A DNA stretch of 64,000 nt from Rhodospirillales bacterium (lineage in GTDB: Bacteria; Pseudomonadota; Alphaproteobacteria; Rhodospirillales; JANQFP01). Made by a program: the position numbers and the translations under genes. The notes beneath the pieces were generated by a model, which saw only the letters and a list, made by a program, of their open reading frames with translations, did not search any database and was not told the DNA's origin. Shown here piece after piece: positions 1-9,714 of this stretch. Each line of letters starts with the position of its first letter. Within the stretch, counting starts at the first letter, position 1. The DNA lies in the NCBI GenBank assembly GCA_028277795.1, contig JANQFP010000045.1, positions 23,069-87,068 on the forward strand, read 5' to 3'.

Positions 1-752
1 CCAGCTCCTATGTGGGGACCGACCCGGTCACCAGCCTGGTGCCGGTGCGCCCGGTGGTCCACTACATGATGGGCGGCATCCACACCGACATCGACGCGGC
101 GACGCCGCTCCCCGGGCTCTACGCCGCCGGCGAATGCGCCTGCGTCAGCATCAACGGCGCCAACCGGCTGGGCTCCAATTCCCTGGGCGAGCTGCTGGTG
201 TTCGGCGCCCGTGCCGGCCGCCATGCCGTCGAGTACGTGCGCTCGGCGCCCGAGCCCAACGCGGCGGCGCTGGAGAAGCAGGGGGCCGAGGCGCAGAAGC
301 GCATCACCGACCTGTTCACGCGCACCGACGGCACCGAGCGCGTGGCCGTCCTGCGCCGCGAGATGAACGACGCCATGGAGGAGGGCTGCGGCATCTACCG
401 CGACGCCAACACCACCAAGATGTCGTGCGACAAGACCACCGAGCTGCGTCAGCGCTTCAAGAGGATCAACCTGGAAGACAAGAGCAACGTCTACAACACC
501 GACCTGTTCCAGTGTCTGGAACTGGGCAACATGCTGGACTGCGCCGAGACCATCGCCCAGTCGGCCTTCCAGCGCCAGGAATCGCGCGGCTCCCACCAGC
601 GCCTGGACTTCGAGGCGCGCGACGACAGCAAGTACCTCAAGCACTCCATGGCGGCCTACAACGGCGACGATCCGCCCAAGATCGACTACCTCGACGTTGT
701 CATCACCAAATCCCAGCCCGCCGAGCGGGTGTACGGGGGAGAGCAGAAATGA
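1..752 (+). CDS. frdA: Fumarate reductase flavoprotein subunit, 3' part
   Basis: Only the C-terminal 250 or so residues are in the window; the reading frame is open to the left edge and the start lies outside. FrdA is the FAD-carrying catalytic subunit that interconverts fumarate and succinate on the cytoplasmic side of the membrane. The HYMMGGI stretch and the [15 protein letters not shown] segment are typical of the FAD domain of FrdA/SdhA, and the [11 protein letters not shown] segment belongs to the capping and C-terminal region. The stop codon overlaps the frdB start by 4 bases (ATGA), so the two are probably translationally coupled. The subunit order A-B-C-D and the FrdB signature favour fumarate reductase over succinate dehydrogenase, although the flavoprotein fragment alone would not decide this. 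Confidence 0.93.
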   Translation, partial: SSYVGTDPVTSLVPVRPVVHYMMGGIHTDIDAATPLPGLYAAGECACVSINGANRLGSNSLGELLVFGARAGRHAVEYVRSAPEPNAAALEKQGAEAQKRITDLFTRTDGTERVAVLRREMNDAMEEGCGIYRDANTTKMSCDKTTELRQRFKRINLEDKSNVYNTDLFQCLELGNMLDCAETIAQSAFQRQESRGSHQRLDFEARDDSKYLKHSMAAYNGDDPPKIDYLDVVITKSQPAERVYGGEQK

Positions 753-1489
753 GCACGCGAGAGATCACGCTGAAGGTCCTGCGCTACCGCCCGGAGGTCG
801 ACAGCAAGCCCTTCTTCCAGACCTACGAGAAGGTGCCCTGCGAAGAGGAGTGGGTGGTCCTCGATGCGCTCAACTACATCAAGGACGAGATCGACCGGAC
901 ACTGAGCTTCCGCTGGTCCTGCCACATGTTCGTGTGCGGGAGCTGCGGCATGGTCATCAACGGCGAGCCCAAGCTGTCTTGCAAGGCGTTCCTGCGCGAC
1001 TACGGGAAGAAGATCACCGTCGAGCCTTTGGCAAACTTCCCCATCGAGCGCGACCTGGTGGTGGTCATCGACGACTTCGTGGAGAAGCTGCTGAGCGTCA
1101 AGCCCTGGGTCATCCCCAAGGTCAAGAAGTCGTTGGACGACGGCGCCTACAATCAGACGCCGGCCCAACTCAAGAGCTTCAAGCAGTACTCCATGTGCAT
1201 CAACTGCCTGCTGTGCTACTCGGCGTGCCCCCAGTATGGCCTCGACAACTCTTTCGTCGGGCCGGCGTCCTTGGCTCTGGCGCACCGCTACAACATGGAT
1301 TCCCGCGACGTGGGCCGCAAAGCCCGGGAGGACGTGGTGGCCAGCGCCGAGGGCATCTGGGAATGCAGCTTCGTCGGCGCCTGCTCCCAGGTGTGCCCCA
1401 AGGACGTGGATCCCGCCGGCGCCATCCAGCAGATCAAGATCACGAGCGCCATCGACTACGTCATGTCCATGGTGCCGGGAGGCAAGTGA
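749..1489 (+). CDS. frdB: Fumarate reductase iron-sulfur subunit
   Basis: A 246-residue electron-transfer subunit linking the flavoprotein to the membrane quinol site. The N-terminal half has the plant-type [2Fe-2S] ligands (CHMFVCGSC followed by a later Cys). The C-terminal half has [12 protein letters not shown] for the [4Fe-4S] centre and [17 protein letters not shown] for the [3Fe-4S] region. The last motif is closer to FrdB than to SdhB. The ATG at 749 was chosen because it overlaps the frdA stop and yields the full family length; upstream in-frame codons only read through frdA in another frame. The gene overlaps frdC by one base. Confidence 0.95.
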   Translation: MSTREITLKVLRYRPEVDSKPFFQTYEKVPCEEEWVVLDALNYIKDEIDRTLSFRWSCHMFVCGSCGMVINGEPKLSCKAFLRDYGKKITVEPLANFPIERDLVVVIDDFVEKLLSVKPWVIPKVKKSLDDGAYNQTPAQLKSFKQYSMCINCLLCYSACPQYGLDNSFVGPASLALAHRYNMDSRDVGRKAREDVVASAEGIWECSFVGACSQVCPKDVDPAGAIQQIKITSAIDYVMSMVPGGK

Positions 1490-1881
1490 TGAGCCGCAAT
1501 CCCTATGTCCGCAAGATGTCGAAGACGACCTGGTTTCTCACCCACGGCCGCTACCGGAGCTACATCCTGCACGAGCTCAGCTCTTTCTTCGTGGCCATCT
1601 ACACCGGCATCCTGATCATGGGTCTGTTGCGACTGGGCAGCGGCCCCGAGGAATGGGCCGGCTGGCTGGAGGGGGTGACCAGCCCGGCCGGCATCGTCTT
1701 CCACCTGCTGGCGTTCGCCTTCGCCATCATCCACACCGTCTCGTGGTTCAAGGTGGTGCCCCAGGCCATGCGCATCCAAAGGGGCGAGGACTTCGTCCCC
1801 GGGCAGCTGCTGGTCCGCGCCCATTACGGGGTGCTGGCGGGGGTGTCGGTAGTCGTCCTCATTCTGGCAGGGATCGCGTGA
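1489..1881 (+). CDS. frdC: Fumarate reductase membrane subunit C
   Basis: A 130-residue membrane protein with three hydrophobic segments (about residues 31-52, 68-90 and 107-129). It is the size and topology expected of FrdC, one of the two haem-less anchors of the E. coli-type quinol:fumarate reductase that form the quinone pocket. It starts at the ATG overlapping the frdB stop (TGATG) and is followed three bases later by frdD. Sequence similarity in this subunit is low across the family, so the call rests on position between frdB and frdD as much as on sequence. Confidence 0.88.
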   Translation: MSRNPYVRKMSKTTWFLTHGRYRSYILHELSSFFVAIYTGILIMGLLRLGSGPEEWAGWLEGVTSPAGIVFHLLAFAFAIIHTVSWFKVVPQAMRIQRGEDFVPGQLLVRAHYGVLAGVSVVVLILAGIA

Positions 1882-1884
1882 ATC

Positions 1885-2229
1885 ATGGCCAAGTCCCCCA
1901 AAGCCATCTTCTGGCTCCTGTTCGCCGCCGGCGGCACGGTGACTGCGTTCGTGCTGCCGGTGATGATCCTGGTCACCGGCCTGGCCCCGGCCGCGGGCCT
2001 GTTCTCCGACGCGCTGTCGTACGAGACCATGAACGCGTTCGTGGGCAACTGGCTGGTCAAGATCATCCTGTTCGGGATTCTGTCCCTGGCCGCCTGGCAC
2101 GCGGCGCACAGACTGCGGGTGGTCGCCCACGACTTCGGTATCCGGGCCGACACCTTCGTCGCCCAGCTGGCCTACTTCATGGCCGGCATCGCCACCGTGT
2201 TGGCCCTGATCGCGTTGCTGGCCGTCTGA
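1885..2229 (+). CDS. frdD: Fumarate reductase membrane subunit D
   Basis: A 114-residue protein with three predicted transmembrane helices (about residues 8-35, 51-72 and 86-112), matching FrdD in size and topology. It completes the frdABCD unit and, with FrdC, anchors FrdAB and binds quinol. The PVMILVTGLAP stretch after helix 1 is typical of FrdD. A structured repeat begins about 14 bases after its stop codon and may help end or protect the transcript. Confidence 0.88.
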   Translation: MAKSPKAIFWLLFAAGGTVTAFVLPVMILVTGLAPAAGLFSDALSYETMNAFVGNWLVKIILFGILSLAAWHAAHRLRVVAHDFGIRADTFVAQLAYFMAGIATVLALIALLAV

Positions 2230-2242
2230 TGCCGCCGCGCCA

Positions 2243-2352
2243 ATGACATGACCCGCCGGGCCATGTCATGGGAAAGCGGTGGCGCTCGATCGCCACGCGG
2301 GCTTTCCGGCGCGCGGTGACGGCGCTTCGCGAGCCGGGTCATGGGCGCGCCG
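2243..2352 (+). repeat. Structured intergenic repeat, copy 1
   Basis: A stretch of about 110 bp just after frdD that recurs in inverted orientation at 28438-28547. Three successive hairpins can be drawn. The first has arms ATGACATG and CATGTCAT. The second has GGAAAGC pairing with GCTTTCC around an inner GTGGCG/CGCCAC stem. The third has CCGGCGCGC pairing with GCGCGCCGG. It shares a 19-base exact core (CGCGGGCTTTCCGGCGCGC) and several other blocks with copy 2. It encodes no protein I can support, and its position right after a stop codon resembles REP-type elements. Confidence 0.75.
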
Positions 2353-2362
2353 GTATTAAGTC

Positions 2363-2647
2363 TCAAGGCGACGCCGGCCATCGGCGGGCGGCGTGGAGGA
2401 CGCGGAGTACCTCCACACGATCCGTGACGACGCGGTAGACGACAATATATGGGAGTCCCGGGACCACCAACTCGCGGGTCTTCGCGACCCGACCGGGCCG
2501 GCCGCGGCGCGGGAAGTTGTCGAGCGCCGCGACCGCATCCAGAAGTCGGGAGACCACATCCCGTGCCGCACCGGGGTTGCGACCCTCGATGTAATCGCGC
2601 GCGGCCTCCACATCGCCGACGGCCGCCGCCGTCCAAACGACGGTCAT
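2363..2647 (-). CDS. ParE/RelE-family toxin
   Basis: A 94-residue protein of the RelE/ParE fold. The TRELVVPGLPYIVVYRV segment, the preceding FPRRGRPG turn and the final VLRVLHAARRWP match ParE-type toxins, which poison DNA gyrase, rather than ribosome-dependent RelE. Its ATG overlaps the stop codon of the upstream antitoxin by 4 bases, the normal antitoxin-first arrangement. The pair sits alone between the fumarate reductase genes and a housekeeping block, consistent with a chromosomal cassette. The gyrase target is inferred from family resemblance only. Confidence 0.85.
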   Translation of the reverse strand: MTVVWTAAAVGDVEAARDYIEGRNPGAARDVVSRLLDAVAALDNFPRRGRPGRVAKTRELVVPGLPYIVVYRVVTDRVEVLRVLHAARRWPASP

Positions 2648-2913
2648 TCGGGATCAGGTTTGGGCGTTTCGGTGTCCGTACCCCAGGAGTGGACCCACGC
2701 GGAGACCCGGTCATGGGACACCACTTGACCCGCGTCCGCCTGGGCCACACCTTCCTCGACGGCGGCCAGAAACTCGGCCTCGTCAGCCACGTAACGCTCT
2801 ATGGCCTCGGCGGCCAGGAACGACTTGCTTCGCCGCGTCGCCCGCGCAAGCTTGTCCAGCCTCTGCTTGACGTTGGCCGCCAATCGGACCGTGACCACCG
2901 CACTCTCGGCCAT
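2644..2913 (-). CDS. Ribbon-helix-helix antitoxin
   Basis: An 89-residue partner of the downstream toxin. The N-terminus (VVTVRLAANVKQRLDKLA, then a helix through FLAAEAIERYV) is a CopG/ParD-type ribbon-helix-helix DNA-binding domain; the acidic C-terminal part would wrap the toxin. I prefer the ATG at 2913 because a TGAGGA ribosome-binding site lies about 9 bases before it. An ATG at 2937 would add eight residues but has no visible ribosome-binding site. A palindrome just upstream is the likely autoregulatory operator. Confidence 0.82.
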   Translation of the reverse strand: MAESAVVTVRLAANVKQRLDKLARATRRSKSFLAAEAIERYVADEAEFLAAVEEGVAQADAGQVVSHDRVSAWVHSWGTDTETPKPDPE

Positions 2914-2941
2914 ATTCGACAGTTCCTCAGAATTCATCGGA

Positions 2942-2958
2942 TGTACACTTTGTATACA
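2942..2958 (-). promoter_or_regulatory. Probable operator of the toxin-antitoxin pair
   Basis: A near-perfect palindrome, TGTATAC-AAA-GTGTACA on the minus strand, with one mismatch between the arms. It lies about 29 bases before the preferred antitoxin start and contains a TATACA that could act as a -10 element. Ribbon-helix-helix antitoxins usually repress their own promoter through such sites. Confidence 0.55.
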
Positions 2959-3009
2959 CTCGCATCGACCGCATCGGTGGTCAACGGATAACGGGGTCGA
3001 AACGAGGCC

Positions 3010-3345
3010 ATGCAGCCCAAGCTCAAGGCCGCCATCTGGGTGCAGGCGCAGGTTCGCCTATGCGATGGAGCCTGTCTCCCGGTCGCCGTGGTGCGCCGTG
3101 GCGACCCGGATGCGGGGGCGATCATGCTCAAGCTCAACCGGTTGGCCGACGGCTGCGAGGTGTTGACCCAGACCCGCACCAAGGACGGCCGCCCCGCGTG
3201 GATGCGGGGCACCGGCGACGGGCCGGTGCCCGAGGACGAGGCCGACGCCTACATCGCCCGGGCTCTGGATCGCGACCCGGACGTCTGGGTGCTCGAAATC
3301 GAGGATCCCGAGGATCGCTACGCGGTCGACGGCGAGGTGATCTGA
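3010..3345 (+). CDS. DUF1491 family protein
   Basis: A 111-residue soluble protein matching the alphaproteobacterial DUF1491 family: an N-terminal KAAIWVQAQVRLCD strand region, a central RGDPDAGAIMLKLNRL segment and a C-terminal DPDVWVLEIEDPEDR. The function is unknown. It has neither a signal peptide nor membrane segments. A GAGG ribosome-binding site precedes the ATG. It diverges from the toxin-antitoxin pair and converges on the parvulin gene, so it is probably a single-gene transcript. Confidence 0.8.
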   Translation: MQPKLKAAIWVQAQVRLCDGACLPVAVVRRGDPDAGAIMLKLNRLADGCEVLTQTRTKDGRPAWMRGTGDGPVPEDEADAYIARALDRDPDVWVLEIEDPEDRYAVDGEVI

Positions 3346-3364
3346 AGCGCGGGTGCCGTCGGCC

Positions 3365-3685
3365 TCAGGCGGTGCGCAGGATCAGATGGTAGCCGAACGC
3401 CGTCTCGACCACGTCGCTGAGACCGCCCACGTCGAGGGCGAATGCGGCGTCCTCGAACTCGGGCACCATCTGGCCGCGGCCGAATGAGCCGAGCTCTCCG
3501 CCCTGCTTGCCGGACGGGCAGTCCGAGTGCTGCTGAGCCAGGCCGGCGAAATCGGCCCCGCCGTCCAGCTCGGCCTTGAGGCCCTGGATCTGCTCCGCCG
3601 CCTCGTCCTTGGAGCGGGTGGCGCTGGAGCGTTCCGAACCGGCGTACATGAGCAGGATGTGGGACGCGCTGACGCGATCGGTCAT
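3365..3685 (-). CDS. Single-domain parvulin-type peptidyl-prolyl isomerase
   Basis: A 106-residue PpiC-like rotamase consisting of one parvulin domain. The ASHILL start, HSDCPSGKQGGELGSFGRGQMVPEFE centre and TAFGYHLIL end carry the usual active-site positions (the paired histidines and the phenylalanine/methionine floor). It has no signal peptide, so it acts in the cytoplasm, unlike SurA or PpiD. It catalyses cis-trans isomerisation of peptidyl-prolyl bonds. It is transcribed leftwards with a gap of 93 bases after uup and could have its own promoter. Confidence 0.88.
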   Translation of the reverse strand: MTDRVSASHILLMYAGSERSSATRSKDEAAEQIQGLKAELDGGADFAGLAQQHSDCPSGKQGGELGSFGRGQMVPEFEDAAFALDVGGLSDVVETAFGYHLILRTA

Positions 3686-3778
3686 GATCGTTCTCCCGAT
3701 GGCAAGGGACTGCGACGCGGCCCCCTGCCACCCCGCTTCCCCTCTACTTAGCTCCGCGCCGGCGGCGGCACAACCCGC

Positions 3779-5590
<1,812 letters not shown>

Positions 5591-5627
5591 GGGACGGTCC
5601 TGGAGCCGGCGGCGCGGAAGCCGCGCC

Positions 5628-6221
5628 TCAGATGTCCTCGTAGCCGGTGATCATGGCCTTGAGGAAGGCGGTGACGGGAGTCCCGGTGAAGGCCAGGTAC
5701 ACGTGGATGATGAAGAACAGCAGCATGGCGAAGGCGGCGGCCGTATGAACCAGGGCGACCCCCGACAGGGTGAGGACGTCCAGCCCCACCTTCGGCCAGT
5801 CGTTGTAGAACATGTAGAGCAGCCCGGTAGCCCACAGGGTCGGCGTGATGAGCGCGTGGAACAGCATGTAGGCCAGGCGCTGCAAGGGGTTGTGGCGGGC
5901 CTGGGCGGTGCGCCGGTAGGGGTGGGGCACGTCGGCGTGGAAGATGCCGTAGGTGTAGTACCGCACCATGGCCATGAGCTTGCGGGTGGTCGGGAGGTAC
6001 TGTTTCCAGTCGCCGGTGATCAGGCTCCAGATGATGGCCAACGCCCACAGGCCCATCAGCGACCAGGCGAGGACGTCGTGCCACTCCGCGGCGCGCTCGT
6101 AGCCCAGCAGGCTGAAGGCCCCGTTGATCTCGAACCCCGTGACCATCAGCGCGATCACCAACAGGGCCTGGGTCCAGTGGGCGAAGCGGGCGAAGCGGGT
6201 GAAGACCAGGATGCGGGCCAT
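5628..6221 (-). CDS. Membrane cytochrome b (b561-type), partner of the octahaem cytochrome
   Basis: A 197-residue integral membrane protein with about four transmembrane helices. Histidines at 15 and 48, and in the LFHALITP and IIHVYLAF segments, are well placed to bind two b haems. This is the pattern of the cytochrome b subunits that link quinols to periplasmic reductases or to hydrogenase and thiosulfate reductase. It starts 6 bases after the stop of the octahaem cytochrome gene, so the two are surely one operon. I infer that it feeds electrons between the quinone pool and that cytochrome; the direction is not shown by the sequence. Confidence 0.85.
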   Translation of the reverse strand: MARILVFTRFARFAHWTQALLVIALMVTGFEINGAFSLLGYERAAEWHDVLAWSLMGLWALAIIWSLITGDWKQYLPTTRKLMAMVRYYTYGIFHADVPHPYRRTAQARHNPLQRLAYMLFHALITPTLWATGLLYMFYNDWPKVGLDVLTLSGVALVHTAAAFAMLLFFIIHVYLAFTGTPVTAFLKAMITGYEDI

Positions 6222-6227
6222 GGACCG

Positions 6228-7892
6228 TCAGCTCCTCTGGCGCGCCGCGCCGATGCGGGCGGCGATGTGGGCCACGGAGACCACCAGGGTGAGGATGACC
6301 AGGGTCCAGCCGGTCCACTGCAGCCCTTCGAAGGAATCCCGTCCCGGCATGTAGAAGCCGGGCACCCCGGCCAGGCGGCCGTTGCGGGAATGACAGTCGT
6401 TGCAGGCGAGGGCGTCCTCCTTCGGTGCCACCATGTGGGTGGAGGGCCAGAAATACGCGGTCTCGACGAACCCGATCTCGCCGCTAAAGGGCAGTCCGGC
6501 GTGGGCCATCGCCACTTCGATGGCGCTGGTCCAGTCCATGTTGCGGAAGTAGGAGGCGTAGTCGTCGCCGACAGTGTGCGGCAGCAGCAGGGTCTTGTGA
6601 ACCTTGTCGTAGGGCTGGCGCCCGCGCATGACCTTGAACGGCCAGATGCGCGACCGGGGTTCGTCGTAGCCGCCGCCGAAGGTGTTGATGGGGACGATTT
6701 TGCTCTCGTCGATGGCCTCGCCGATGAGGGTGTAACGGATGCGGCCGTCGAACCAGTGGTACTCGGGGACCAGGTTGCCCTGCCACCGGAACTCGCCGCG
6801 GTGGCTGTCGTAGATCACGTAGCCGTCGTCGTCGGTGCGGGTGAACGGCTGGCCGTCGGTGTCGCGCTGGCCGGCGGCCGACCAGTCCCACCAAGTCAAT
6901 GTCTTGCGGCTGCCGCGGGCGATCTCGGGGATGTGGCACGTCTGGCAGGCCACCTTGTCCGTGTGGTCGTCGAGCTTGTGTCGGGTCGCGTGGGGCGTCG
7001 GGCCGTGGCAGGACTCGCAGGACGTGCGGGTGCGGTCGGTATGACCGGGCACGTCGATTCCCACCGTGTCCACGGCCTTGGTCATGTAACGGCTGCCCGT
7101 CACCGCGTGGCCCTGGGTGGTATGGCAGGTCGAGCAGACGAAGTTGAGGCCGGCCGCGTCCATGTGAACGTCGAGGGAGCGGTCGGGCTTGATCAGGGAC
7201 GAGTCCAGGTCCCCGTGCTTGGCGCCGTCGGCCTCGCCGCCGTTGAAATGGCAGGCCCCGCAATTGCGTCGGGTCGGCATGCCGATGTAGCGGGCGACGT
7301 CGATCAGGTCGGGCGCCTGGATGATGTTGCCCGATCCCGGCGGGAACTCGGTGTCGCGGTAGGGCGGGTGGCCGGCCCCCAGGGGGTCCTTGACGTAGGT
7401 GCCGGTGTTGTCGTGGCATACCAGGCAGTCGACGCTGTCCTCGGATCTGTGGTCGAAGGAATTGTCGGACCAACCGAAGCCGATGTGGCAGCTCGTGCAG
7501 CGCGGCCAGTTGGTCTCGATGGAAACGCAAAAGTTATTGATAATGTTGCGTTTTCCGAGGGTCTGTCCGGTGATCGGGTTGTCGAAAGACCACGTCCAGT
7601 GGGTGGTCGCCTGAAGCTGCTTGGCCGCTTCCGTGTGGCAGCGGAGACAGGCCCGGGTCACCTCCGGTCCCGACGAGAACGGGCCTTCGAGGACGCGGAA
7701 CTTGGTGTGGTCGGCGGTGGGGGTCCACTCGGGTCCCCGCCGGACCGGATCCCCGGTGGTGGCCGCCGCGTAGCCGGCCCACAGGACCGCCACCAGCGTG
7801 ACCGCCCACAAACTGCCGCGGCGGATGAGATTCAGCCGGAGGCGCATCAACCCCCGGTCGAATTTCGCTGCGCTGCCGCGCTGCCGGCTCAT
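6228..7892 (-). CDS. Octahaem c-type cytochrome, tetrathionate reductase (OTR) family
   Basis: A 554-residue exported cytochrome with eight CXXCH haem motifs (the first at residues 82-86, then 132-136 and 156-160; the last near 497). An N-terminal hydrophobic segment (about 26-45) exports or anchors it, and a second hydrophobic helix near the C-terminus (GWTLVILTLVVSVAHIAA) should fix it to the membrane. Haem count and spacing match the octahaem tetrathionate reductase family, whose Shewanella member reduces tetrathionate, nitrite and hydroxylamine in vitro; the physiological substrate is unsettled. The ATG at 7892 was chosen for its AGGAGCG ribosome-binding site and because it begins a proper signal region; further upstream the frame is low-complexity. 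It is co-transcribed with a cytochrome b. Confidence 0.88.
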   Translation of the reverse strand: MSRQRGSAAKFDRGLMRLRLNLIRRGSLWAVTLVAVLWAGYAAATTGDPVRRGPEWTPTADHTKFRVLEGPFSSGPEVTRACLRCHTEAAKQLQATTHWTWSFDNPITGQTLGKRNIINNFCVSIETNWPRCTSCHIGFGWSDNSFDHRSEDSVDCLVCHDNTGTYVKDPLGAGHPPYRDTEFPPGSGNIIQAPDLIDVARYIGMPTRRNCGACHFNGGEADGAKHGDLDSSLIKPDRSLDVHMDAAGLNFVCSTCHTTQGHAVTGSRYMTKAVDTVGIDVPGHTDRTRTSCESCHGPTPHATRHKLDDHTDKVACQTCHIPEIARGSRKTLTWWDWSAAGQRDTDGQPFTRTDDDGYVIYDSHRGEFRWQGNLVPEYHWFDGRIRYTLIGEAIDESKIVPINTFGGGYDEPRSRIWPFKVMRGRQPYDKVHKTLLLPHTVGDDYASYFRNMDWTSAIEVAMAHAGLPFSGEIGFVETAYFWPSTHMVAPKEDALACNDCHSRNGRLAGVPGFYMPGRDSFEGLQWTGWTLVILTLVVSVAHIAARIGAARQRS

Positions 7893-8150
7893 TCGCTCCG
7901 CTCCTGTCGTGGCACGGGCTTCGGGGTAGGCGGGTGGCCTCCCATGGGCCACGGGCCGCCACGCCGTTGGATCGAGCGCATGCGCCCCGGGCACGGGTGC
8001 CTCGTCTCCCGCACCCGCGATACTTAGAAAGGATGACCGACGTTGTCCAGCTTGCCAAGGGTCCGGGGCGTCGGGCGTGGCATGGTTGCTCGCCCCGCTC
8101 CCTTTGGTACAAAGGACCGGTGGACGACCATGGGAGGGAAAGGGATCGGC

Positions 8151-9014
8151 ATGAAGACGGACCACCCGATCCGCGCCGTCGCCCGGACGCTCGCGGCGGC
8201 GGTGCTGGCCTTGGCGGTGACCGGGTGTGCGTCCCTTGAGGCGCTTTTCGCGCCGGATGCGCGACCGTGGGGGCGCTGGAACATCCACGACCCCGAATCG
8301 CGCGGTGAGGTGGATCACCGCGTCTGGAACCGGTTCCTGCGCACCTACGTGGCGCCCGACGACGACGGGGTCAACCGGGTCGCCTACCGGCGGATCACGC
8401 CCGAGCACCGGCGTGCCCTGAAGGACTACCTGGCCAGTCTCACCAGGACCCGGGTCAGCCGACTCAGCCGTGCTGAGCAGTTCCCGTACTGGATCAACCT
8501 CTACAACGCCCTGACCGTCAATCTGGTGGTGACGTTCCGGCCGGCCGACAGCATCCGCGATATCGACCTGTCGCCATGGTACCGCTTCTACGAGGTCGGG
8601 CCGTGGGACCGCAAGCTGGTCACCGTCGAAGGGATTCCGGTCAGCCTCAACGACATCGAGCACCGCATTCTGCGTCCCCTGTGGCGGGACCCGCGCCTGC
8701 ACTATGCCCTCAACTGCGCCGCGGTGGGATGCCCCAACCTCCAGTCAACGGCCTTCACCGCCACCAACACCGAAGCCATGCTGGAGGCCGCCGCCCGGGT
8801 CTACGTCAACAGCCCCCGCGGCGTGCGCATCGATGACGGCGACCTGATCGTGTCCAGCATCTACAACTGGTTCGCCGACGACTTCGGCGGCACCGACCGG
8901 GCGGTCATCGGTCATCTCCGGAAGTTCGCCGAACCGCGGCTGAAGACCACCCTGGGCCGGTTCCGGGCCATCGACGGCTACGCGTACGACTGGCGGCTCA
9001 ACGGGGCCCGGTGA
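8151..9014 (+). CDS. DUF547 lipoprotein
   Basis: A 287-residue protein with a lipoprotein signal peptide; VTGC makes Cys26 the lipidated residue. The rest is a DUF547 domain, recognised by QFPYWINLYNALTVNLV, SLNDIEHRILRP and HYALNCAAVGCPNLQ. The Cys and His residues in the last motif are conserved and the fold is thought to be cysteine-protease-like, but no activity is established. The ATG at 8151 was preferred to the one at 8130 because a long GGGAGGGAAAGGG purine tract precedes it. The gene diverges from the octahaem cytochrome and its end overlaps the convergent glycosyltransferase end by 17 bases. Confidence 0.85.
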   Translation: MKTDHPIRAVARTLAAAVLALAVTGCASLEALFAPDARPWGRWNIHDPESRGEVDHRVWNRFLRTYVAPDDDGVNRVAYRRITPEHRRALKDYLASLTRTRVSRLSRAEQFPYWINLYNALTVNLVVTFRPADSIRDIDLSPWYRFYEVGPWDRKLVTVEGIPVSLNDIEHRILRPLWRDPRLHYALNCAAVGCPNLQSTAFTATNTEAMLEAAARVYVNSPRGVRIDDGDLIVSSIYNWFADDFGGTDRAVIGHLRKFAEPRLKTTLGRFRAIDGYAYDWRLNGAR

Positions 9015-9714
9015 CCGATCCGGCCCGGGCCCGGCGGCGCTCTGAATCGTACAGGCGGGCCAGGCGCTCGGGCCGCACACCCAGGTGGAACAAGGCGTGG
9101 ATCTTGAGCCATCCCCAGACGATGGCGGCGGGGCGCCGGCCGTGGAACCGGCGCGACGACGTGACCAGCGGCGGGTCCTCGATGCAGCACGTGGCCCCCA
9201 GCCGTTCCATGCGGCGCACGAAGTCGTAGTCCTCCATCAGCGCCATGGGACGCACGCCGCCCAGCGTCCGATAGGCCGCCCGGCGGACGAAGACGCCGGA
9301 ATCGCCGTAGTAGACGCCGTGACGGCGGATGCGGGCGTAGAAGCCGTCGAGCCAGCGGCTGAACGGATCGTCGCCGTCGAACAGCAGACGGAAGTTGCCG
9401 CCCACCGCGGCCGGCGACGCGGCTAGGGCTTCGGCGATGCCGGGCAAGCCGCCGGCCGGGAAACGGGAGTCGGCGTGCAGGAACAGCAGGATGTCGCCGT
9501 GGGCCGCGTCCGCGCCGGCGCACAGTTGGGCGCCGCGGCCACCCGGCGACAGCACCACCCGCGCTCCCAGGCGCCGCGCCTCGGCGACCGTCCCGTCGCC
9601 GCTGCCGCCGTCGGCGACGATTACCTCGCAGGTCGGGTCGTCGCGGCGCAAAGCCGCCAGCAGTCCGGGCAGCCGCCCTTGCTCGTTGAGGGTCGGGATG
9701 ACCACCGAGATCAT
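8998..9714 (-). CDS. Family 2 glycosyltransferase, TIGR04283 type
   Basis: A 238-residue GT-A glycosyltransferase. It opens with ISVVIPTLNE, has the nucleotide-sugar motif EVIVADGGSGDGT, a DILLFLHADS metal-binding DXD-like segment and a C-terminal ALMEDYDFVRRM acidic motif. This arrangement matches TIGR04283, a family often annotated as arsenosugar-pathway glycosyltransferase, although no arsenic genes are nearby. The ATG at 9714 overlaps the stop of the ferritin-like gene by 4 bases, so they are translationally coupled. No membrane helix is evident. Confidence 0.83.
   Translation of the reverse strand: MISVVIPTLNEQGRLPGLLAALRRDDPTCEVIVADGGSGDGTVAEARRLGARVVLSPGGRGAQLCAGADAAHGDILLFLHADSRFPAGGLPGIAEALAASPAAVGGNFRLLFDGDDPFSRWLDGFYARIRRHGVYYGDSGVFVRRAAYRTLGGVRPMALMEDYDFVRRMERLGATCCIEDPPLVTSSRRFHGRRPAAIVWGWLKIHALFHLGVRPERLARLYDSERRRARAGSVTGPR

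Noticed and set aside
8083..8095. TGGCATGGTTGCT resembling a sigma-54 promoter
   Set aside because: The distance between the GG and GC elements is two bases too short for a working -24/-12 promoter.
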